DNA of 9,177 nt, from positions 1 through 9,177 of the forward strand of contig CACZPB010000238.1 in NCBI GenBank assembly GCA_902782905.1, in the 5' to 3' direction. Below the pieces are notes generated by a model. That model did not search any database and was not told the origin of the DNA. It saw nothing but the letters and a program-made list of their open reading frames with translations. Positions within the stretch are counted from its first letter, which is position 1. Each line of letters starts with the position of its first letter. Of the stretch, positions 5,364-9,177 are shown in pieces. A program made the position numbers and the translations under genes. The stretch comes from an uncultured bacterium. GTDB taxonomy: Bacteria; Cyanobacteriota; Vampirovibrionia; Gastranaerophilales; Gastranaerophilaceae.

Positions 5364-7112
5364 ATGCCCACGCGAACCACAGCTAACAAGCACCCGTTTG
5401 ACCAACCCTATACTCTCGCAACAATTCTCAACCGCAAAGCCGCCATCGAATTCATGTCTGGGAAGGTGACGTTCGAAACACTCCATAGCCTAGGAATCTG
5501 GAGCGGGAAGAAGAACACAGTGAGAGGAACCTCCCCAAGCCGCACAAGCTGCGACTGGCTGGAAGCTGCAACGACACTGAGCGAAACCGACCAGGGCATC
5601 GTAGCCTATATAGATCATGATGATGCACGCCAGTTCAAGATTCTCAGAATGACAAAGCTGGTGCTTAAAGAGGATGGAAAAGGCTGGGAATCGCCTGATG
5701 AAAGACTCAGGCAGCTCGGTAGTCATGCTGTGGTCATCTACAATCTCAACACCTTCGTTCTCAGGCTTGCAAGCGCACTAAACGTACGTCTCTCTGGCAA
5801 CTGCACATTTCTCGCAGATGAGGTTACCTACTACAACCCTACATCGCCTCAGCACCTCATCAGCATGTTCAGTAAGGATGAAAGCTTCAGCTGGCAGCGA
5901 GAATTCAGATTCCTGTTCTGCGAAACCAATGGCTCGGACCAAACGTATGGTGCGCAGCTCAGGACCACCAGACTACCACAGCCGATAACGTTGGATATTG
6001 GCAGTGTCGACGATATCGCGGGCTTGATGACTGTTCGAGAGTTCATTCGAACGGACACTATACCGTTATCCAAGGTGATTCCTGCAATGAGACAGCATGG
6101 CTTGCTGTCGCCCTTTGAACGCATGGTCAACAACACAAAGGCTGACATGGCAGAATACCTTCCGCGCAGTGTACCAAGCGTCGTCATCAACCCCGAGACA
6201 GGAGTGATGCAGAAGTATGAGGATGTGTTTGGTGAGGGAAGCGCCTTTGTAGTGGGCTGGCAGTTCCAAAGACCAGAAGTCCGGATAGCACGCGGCTTCT
6301 CTAGGCAACAGTGGGCGGAAGCTTTCCTTGACGGACACCTCTACATGAGCACGCTTGGCTTCTTTTGGAACAACGGCAACAACGAGCAGACAGACTATGC
6401 AGAGGGGGCGTGTGCAGAAGTTCCACCAGATGCGCTTGGAGGTTTCTCAAAGAGCTTTAGTGAAGTCCAGGCCGAGTATGTATCAATAGTCCCCGCAGGC
6501 ATGCAATACTGCAACGTATGCTGCTTCATGATGCAGGTCGCAAGTATTGCCGACAAAGGTATGGGGGCGTCTGTATCGGAACCACTAGACACGCTCGACC
6601 TTGGCGAATACCTTGTCGTCATCGATAACCCTCTAGAGCTCACAAGGAGAGTTGAAAGCGCCGCCCAAGATCTTGGCTACAAATGCGTCATGGGTCCCGT
6701 GGAATACCGCGAGAGAACTCGGACGCCCAGAGGCCGTAAGGCAAAGCGCACCATGGCGATGAAGACGCACGAACCCTTGAGCCTTGACTTGATATTTCCT
6801 GACGGGAGACCAGAGCTAACTGCAGATATGTTTGTGAAAGAGACGAAGTATCAAAACCAGATGGAGTGGCGCATAGCACTCTTCCGAGAAGAACGGACCA
6901 TAGAGGCATATACACTTGAGGTCGGAAGTCTACGTGACATCTGTCATCTTGTCAGAAGATCGGAATTGGGGTCAGAAACTATTGACGCGCTCTACGATCG
7001 CTCTTCCTGGCTTTCATGTGAGTTCTACGGCAATACCACCCGGGAGAATCTACGGGACAGTCTGATTGAATTCGGGGAAGATGGGGCTTACCTCATTGCA
7101 ACTGTTGGGTAG
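5364..7112 (+). CDS. Unknown 582-aa protein built of two diverged repeats
   Basis: No named family recognised. The protein is an internal tandem duplication. First-unit segments recur ~290-320 residues later: AIEFMSGKVTFETL (27-40) with AEAFLDGHLYMSTL (318-331); GSHAVVIYN and RLASALN (119-140) with GEYLVVIDN and RVESAAQ (414-435); FSKDESFSWQREFRFLF (169-185) with FVKETKYQNQMEWRIALF (490-507); ITLDIGSVDDI (208-218) with YTLEVGSLRDI (516-526). Only the second unit keeps D-Y-A-E-G (344-348) after the F-x-x-G-x-L segment; the first has lost it. The Q-x-E-[FW]-R core is in both. A linker at ~228-300 joins them, and a basic stretch (450-462, RERTRTPRGRKAK) lies in the second. No signal peptide or membrane segment, so cytoplasmic. 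ATG 5364 has GGAG 5 nt upstream. It is transcribed away from the 183-aa/415-aa pair, alone, under a palindrome-covered promoter. A toxin or defence effector is a guess from context. Confidence 0.75.
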   Translation: MPTRTTANKHPFDQPYTLATILNRKAAIEFMSGKVTFETLHSLGIWSGKKNTVRGTSPSRTSCDWLEAATTLSETDQGIVAYIDHDDARQFKILRMTKLVLKEDGKGWESPDERLRQLGSHAVVIYNLNTFVLRLASALNVRLSGNCTFLADEVTYYNPTSPQHLISMFSKDESFSWQREFRFLFCETNGSDQTYGAQLRTTRLPQPITLDIGSVDDIAGLMTVREFIRTDTIPLSKVIPAMRQHGLLSPFERMVNNTKADMAEYLPRSVPSVVINPETGVMQKYEDVFGEGSAFVVGWQFQRPEVRIARGFSRQQWAEAFLDGHLYMSTLGFFWNNGNNEQTDYAEGACAEVPPDALGGFSKSFSEVQAEYVSIVPAGMQYCNVCCFMMQVASIADKGMGASVSEPLDTLDLGEYLVVIDNPLELTRRVESAAQDLGYKCVMGPVEYRERTRTPRGRKAKRTMAMKTHEPLSLDLIFPDGRPELTADMFVKETKYQNQMEWRIALFREERTIEAYTLEVGSLRDICHLVRRSELGSETIDALYDRSSWLSCEFYGNTTRENLRDSLIEFGEDGAYLIATVG

Positions 7113-7113
7113 C

Positions 7114-7248
7114 CGCTTGAACACACTCGTAAAAGAAGCCGCGTCATTCAAAACAAGCACCGCTCAGGCTATGCTCAAGTACCAGCATTCAACTGGGCAA
7201 CGGGGCACAGACCGACTCGATGCTCGGTCAGATTCGCTTAACCGCTAG
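7114..7248 (+). pseudogene. Tyrosine recombinase (integrase) C-terminal remnant
   Basis: Immediately after the 582-aa stop, in another frame, the plus strand reads TSTAQAMLKYQHSTGQRGTD followed by RLDARSDSLNR and a TAG stop. This resembles the last ~30 residues of actinobacterial phage-type integrases, where the nucleophilic Tyr lies in a segment like A-x-x-x-YQHAT-x-x-RD followed by a short helix. The rest of the integrase (R..HxxR) is absent; upstream bases belong to the 582-aa gene. This would be the scar of an integrative element. The match is short, so confidence is moderate. Confidence 0.42.
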
Positions 7249-7441
7249 CCTACCCTCAAGCAAGAGCTTATGCATGAGGTTTTTACCGTGGTCGACGTTA
7301 TCCATTGTCTGTCCGTAGGTATTCAACAGGCTCGCAACCTTCGCAGCCATCGCTGCCCTTGCCTGCACCGTAGCCCCAACGGGGATTTCTAGGCTACGTC
7401 AGACACAGCTGTCGGACCGCAGGGGTAGACGCGCTACTAAA
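7228..7441 (-). pseudogene. Broken reading frame resembling a type I restriction specificity-subunit (HsdS) C-terminus
   Basis: The minus strand has a stop-free 56-residue stretch (7398-7231, TGA at 7228-7230) reading RSLEIPVGATVQARAAMAAK, then VASLLNTYGQTMDNVDHGKN and LMHKLLLEGRLAVKRI. The order LEIPV, Gln, long helix, then LL-x-G+L is the layout of HsdS C-terminal conserved regions (eIPvPp..eQ....LL..G+L). An in-frame TGA (7399-7401) interrupts it, after LPLRSDSCV. The break coincides with a 20-bp imperfect palindrome (7398-7417). Not expressed as a whole protein; a 36-codon version from the internal ATG is possible but unlikely. The coding look is clear, the family is tentative. Confidence 0.35.
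7370..7417. repeat. Cluster of small inverted repeats at the remnant junction
   Basis: GTAGCC (7370-7375) pairs with GGCTAC (7392-7397) across 16 bases containing CCCC-AAC-GGGG. Directly next, GTCAGACA (7398-7405) pairs with TGTCGGAC (7410-7417) with one mismatch and a 4-base loop. No T-run follows on either strand, so a terminator call is weak. The repeats may mark a recombination or repair junction within the restriction-gene remnant. Confidence 0.35.
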
Positions 7442-7458
7442 TGACACCTACAGAAACG

Positions 7459-7881
7459 TTAGTCTTCCAAGCTTCGATCAATAACAGTTGGGTTATAGGC
7501 GCGAGTCCAACCCTTATGCGTATCAGATGTTTTGGTGAAAGAACGAATCTCGGCATAGCCTTCTTCGTCCCACTCATCTTCAAAATGAGCTTCGATTCTC
7601 TTCATATCGGTGTCTGTACCATCGAAGACAGCTATACGGGGTCCGCGCAGAATATAGTTTTCGCCACGTGCTACGCCAACGCTCAGCTTTCCGGATTCGA
7701 CATCTCTTTTAACTTGCTTCTTGCCTCTGTGAGCAACAATGACCTTTCCGGCTTCCTTCCGTCGGGCGACAGTGTCAAAAATAATAATGCCGCCCTCTTC
7801 GAGCGCCCACTCGTAAGCCTCTATCAAAGCTGCTTCGTACTGATCTCGTGAGGCTTGATGTACTACCTTGGTCCTCTGCAT
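7459..7881 (-). CDS. Unknown 140-aa protein
   Basis: Not recognised. The frame is compact and coding-like: an N-terminal helix (YEAALIEAYEWALEEG, 15-30), a buried strand GGIIIFDTVARR (30-41), a second strand KVIVAHRGKKQVKRD (46-60), then GKLSVGVARGENYILRGP (64-81), RIAVFDGTD (82-90) with a helix DMKRIEAHFEDEW, and a tail THKGWTRAYNPTVIDRSLED. Alternating strands and helices suggest a small alpha/beta domain; no catalytic motif can be assigned. ATG 7881 has GGAGG (plus 7892-7896) at a long spacing of 10 nt. It follows the 228-272-aa gene by 103 bp on the same strand and could be its last operon member or separately expressed. It is convergent with the 582-aa gene across the remnant scar. Confidence 0.6.
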   Translation of the reverse strand: MQRTKVVHQASRDQYEAALIEAYEWALEEGGIIIFDTVARRKEAGKVIVAHRGKKQVKRDVESGKLSVGVARGENYILRGPRIAVFDGTDTDMKRIEAHFEDEWDEEGYAEIRSFTKTSDTHKGWTRAYNPTVIDRSLED

Positions 7882-7984
7882 TCTTCGTAAGCCTCCGCCT
7901 CGTTCTACTGAAATTGTCTATCAAACTATCTTTTCGCTATGGCTGACCTAGCTCTTGTCACATCTTATTTTCCAATCACAGATG

Positions 7985-8671
7985 TCAGTCTCGTCCCATT
8001 ACACTATAGAACGTAGCACCCAAGGGAGATAGAATAAATCTCTCATCTGAATCGGGAGTCTCTAGCACGTTTCCGCCAAACAGCCTCGCCCGTTGCTCCA
8101 TAACTAACCCCTGCGACTCGAGACGGCGCAGCCTATACTCCATTCGTGCTGGAACCTTCTCGTGCTGACTAATGGGGTGCGAACCAATGCGTTGCAGGTC
8201 ACCGTAATCTTCGACATACATTCTTGAGTTTACCTCGGACAGCTCGACAAACACCTCCCACTCGATAGCTCCCTTGACATATGAACCGTAGAGCTTCCCC
8301 AGCACCCTCGATCTCTTCGCATCAATGGTGCGGTCAAGAAGGAGCATTACTCGTTCGAGTTCTCGATCGGCTTCCTTCGGATTATCCTCGAGCTTCTTTC
8401 TATGGGCATCGAGCTTCTCTTGGGCGATTGACCCGTCGTTAAACGATTCGATGAATACTGCAGTTTGTTTAATGAAACTGAGCTCTCTTATACTCAGGCC
8501 TGTCTTATAGAGCGAAACGACAGCGCCGATTAGGGGAAGCCTTTGTATAACTCCATCCTCCAATAGCGCGTCAAGCCCAGCTTCTGCGACTTCAGCTATA
8601 ACATCACCTAGCTCTTCGGTTGACGATTCAAAGATAGCCTCTCTCATCGAGGGCACAAGCAGTGAACCCAT
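7985..8671 (-). CDS. Unknown 228-aa protein (272 aa from upstream GTG) with C-terminal winged-helix-like region
   Basis: Similar proteins, as I remember them, are hypothetical proteins of defence or mobile regions; no name assigned. From ATG 8671: an acidic helical N-terminus (IFESSTEELGDVIAEVAEAG), LLEDGVIQRLPLIGAVVSLY (37-56), with the dGvi..lPliG pattern I associate with these proteins, then KTGLSIRELSFIKQTAVFIESF, a charged helix pair (KLDAHRKKLEDNPKEADREL) and LLLDRTIDAKRSRVLGKLY (111-129). The C-terminus (ARMEYRLRRLESQGLVMEQ, then RFILSPLGATFYSVMG) looks like a winged helix, where ILSPLGATF fits the usual yxLTxlGxxf. Start choice: ATG 8671 has AGGA 6 nt upstream; ATG 8674 is 3 nt from it. 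The frame runs on to GTG 8803, which overlaps the Abi_C stop as GTGA but has no ribosome site. The longer form via coupling is possible. Confidence 0.65.
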   Translation of the reverse strand: MGSLLVPSMREAIFESSTEELGDVIAEVAEAGLDALLEDGVIQRLPLIGAVVSLYKTGLSIRELSFIKQTAVFIESFNDGSIAQEKLDAHRKKLEDNPKEADRELERVMLLLDRTIDAKRSRVLGKLYGSYVKGAIEWEVFVELSEVNSRMYVEDYGDLQRIGSHPISQHEKVPARMEYRLRRLESQGLVMEQRARLFGGNVLETPDSDERFILSPLGATFYSVMGRD

Positions 8672-8799
8672 CATTAATCCTTTCCCACAGTCCTGTTTTG
8701 TCAACCGATAGTCCCCCTCGGACAGATAGTACTTGTGAATAACACTCCTAAACACACCACCATATCGCAATTGAGTGCGAGAGCCACGATACAGGTCAG

Positions 8800-9177
8800 T
8801 CACTTAATCTGCCCGAGCCCCTTCTTCCACTCATAAGTCTCCCAGTAGTACTCAACCAGTGTTACCGCGCTACCCACCGCCAACTTGGCATGGCGTACGG
8901 GTGGCTCTTTAAACGATGCGCTCTTGCCGTGGCCTGTCCCAAACTTGTTTCTAAAATCATTTACGCCTTCGACGATTGCCTGAAGACTACCGAGTATCTT
9001 TTTGACGGAATCCGCTCCAGGCGTGCCCCCACTTACGCCCTTCGCATCAATACCTAGTACCTTAGCCGTTTCTTTCGAAAGCTTGGTCAAGTGCGTACAG
9101 CACGCCTGACCGTACGTGATTCCACGCAATGCCGGTGCACTGTTCCACGATGCGGCAGCGCAGCACCGACGAAGTAG
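8800..9177 (-). CDS. Abi_C domain protein (AbiJ-type abortive infection), C-terminal part, right-edge partial
   Basis: The frame is open to the window edge, so the N-terminus lies outside (no stop between 9177 and the TTG at 9129). The readable part matches the abortive-infection C-terminal domain found in AbiJ-like proteins: LTKLSKETAKVLGID, then ADSVKKILGSLQAIVEGVND, FRNKFGTGHG, and RHAKLAVGSAVTLVEYYWET. The R-N-x5-H (RNKFGTGH) motif is the HEPN-type Rx4-6H RNase signature, about 70 residues from the C-terminus. The family helix that normally precedes LTKL (ending CK.IL) looks shortened to ACCTH, and the residues before it (LLRRCCAAASWN) look unlike the family, so this copy may be truncated or rearranged. 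The stop overlaps the upstream GTG of the 272-aa frame by 4 bp. In AbiJ-type systems the domain contributes to growth arrest after phage infection; activity here is inferred. Confidence 0.7.
   Translation of the reverse strand, partial: LLRRCCAAASWNSAPALRGITYGQACCTHLTKLSKETAKVLGIDAKGVSGGTPGADSVKKILGSLQAIVEGVNDFRNKFGTGHGKSASFKEPPVRHAKLAVGSAVTLVEYYWETYEWKKGLGQIK

Noticed and set aside
7370..7417. Attachment site or CRISPR-like repeat
   Set aside because: No direct repeats of the unit are found elsewhere in the window and no tRNA is adjacent; only local inverted repeats.
7441..7851. 136-codon plus-strand frame opposite the 140-aa gene
   Set aside because: Antisense shadow; the minus frame has the better ribosome site and protein-like composition.

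Overview
The window looks like a defence or accessory island in an actinobacterial-type genome. That guess rests on medium GC content by eye, strong AAGGAGG-type ribosome sites, use of GTG and TTG starts, and the style of the decayed UDP-glucose 6-dehydrogenase and toxin-nuclease fragments. Coriobacteriia or Bifidobacteriaceae are guesses; nothing here fixes the genus. No rRNA, tRNA, intact transposase or CRISPR array is visible.

Layout. Left edge (1-~460): gene debris. A 3'-truncated fragment of a CdiA-CT-like PD-(D/E)xK toxin nuclease (plus strand, cut by the window edge) abuts at about base 155 a decayed UDP-glucose 6-dehydrogenase (minus strand) with two nonsense codons and an internal deletion. 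Centre-left (565-2635, minus): an ABC-type AAA ATPase (RloA-like) followed with an 8-bp overlap by an RloB-family protein. This matches the RloAB / AbiL-type two-gene defence layout, with its own promoter and a short leader. Centre (2865-4718, minus): a 183-aa predicted helical protein started by TTG, then a 415-aa protein with two RxxxxH motifs of HEPN type. The two are co-directional and 54 bp apart, and lie upstream of the ATPase gene. A gene-free 645-bp divergent region (4719-5363) follows, ending in two palindromes over a likely extended -10 promoter. Centre-right (5364-7112, plus): a 582-aa protein made of two diverged copies of one ~290-residue unit.

Right (7113-7441): a scar holding a likely tyrosine-recombinase C-terminal tail (plus) and a broken reading frame resembling a type I restriction specificity-subunit C-terminus (minus). 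Far right (7459-9177, minus): a C-terminal Abi_C (AbiJ-type, HEPN-related) fragment running off the window edge, a 228-272-aa protein whose longer frame overlaps it by 4 bp, and a 140-aa protein of unknown function.

Reading it together: several small defence-like modules sit between debris of toxin, restriction, integrase and cell-surface sugar genes, as expected in an integration hotspot. The RloAB pair and the Abi_C domain are recognised families. The least explained and most interesting parts are the 183-aa/415-aa pair, the internally duplicated 582-aa protein with its palindromic promoter, and the Abi_C-linked 228-272-aa protein. All family calls are from motif reading by eye; no search was run.
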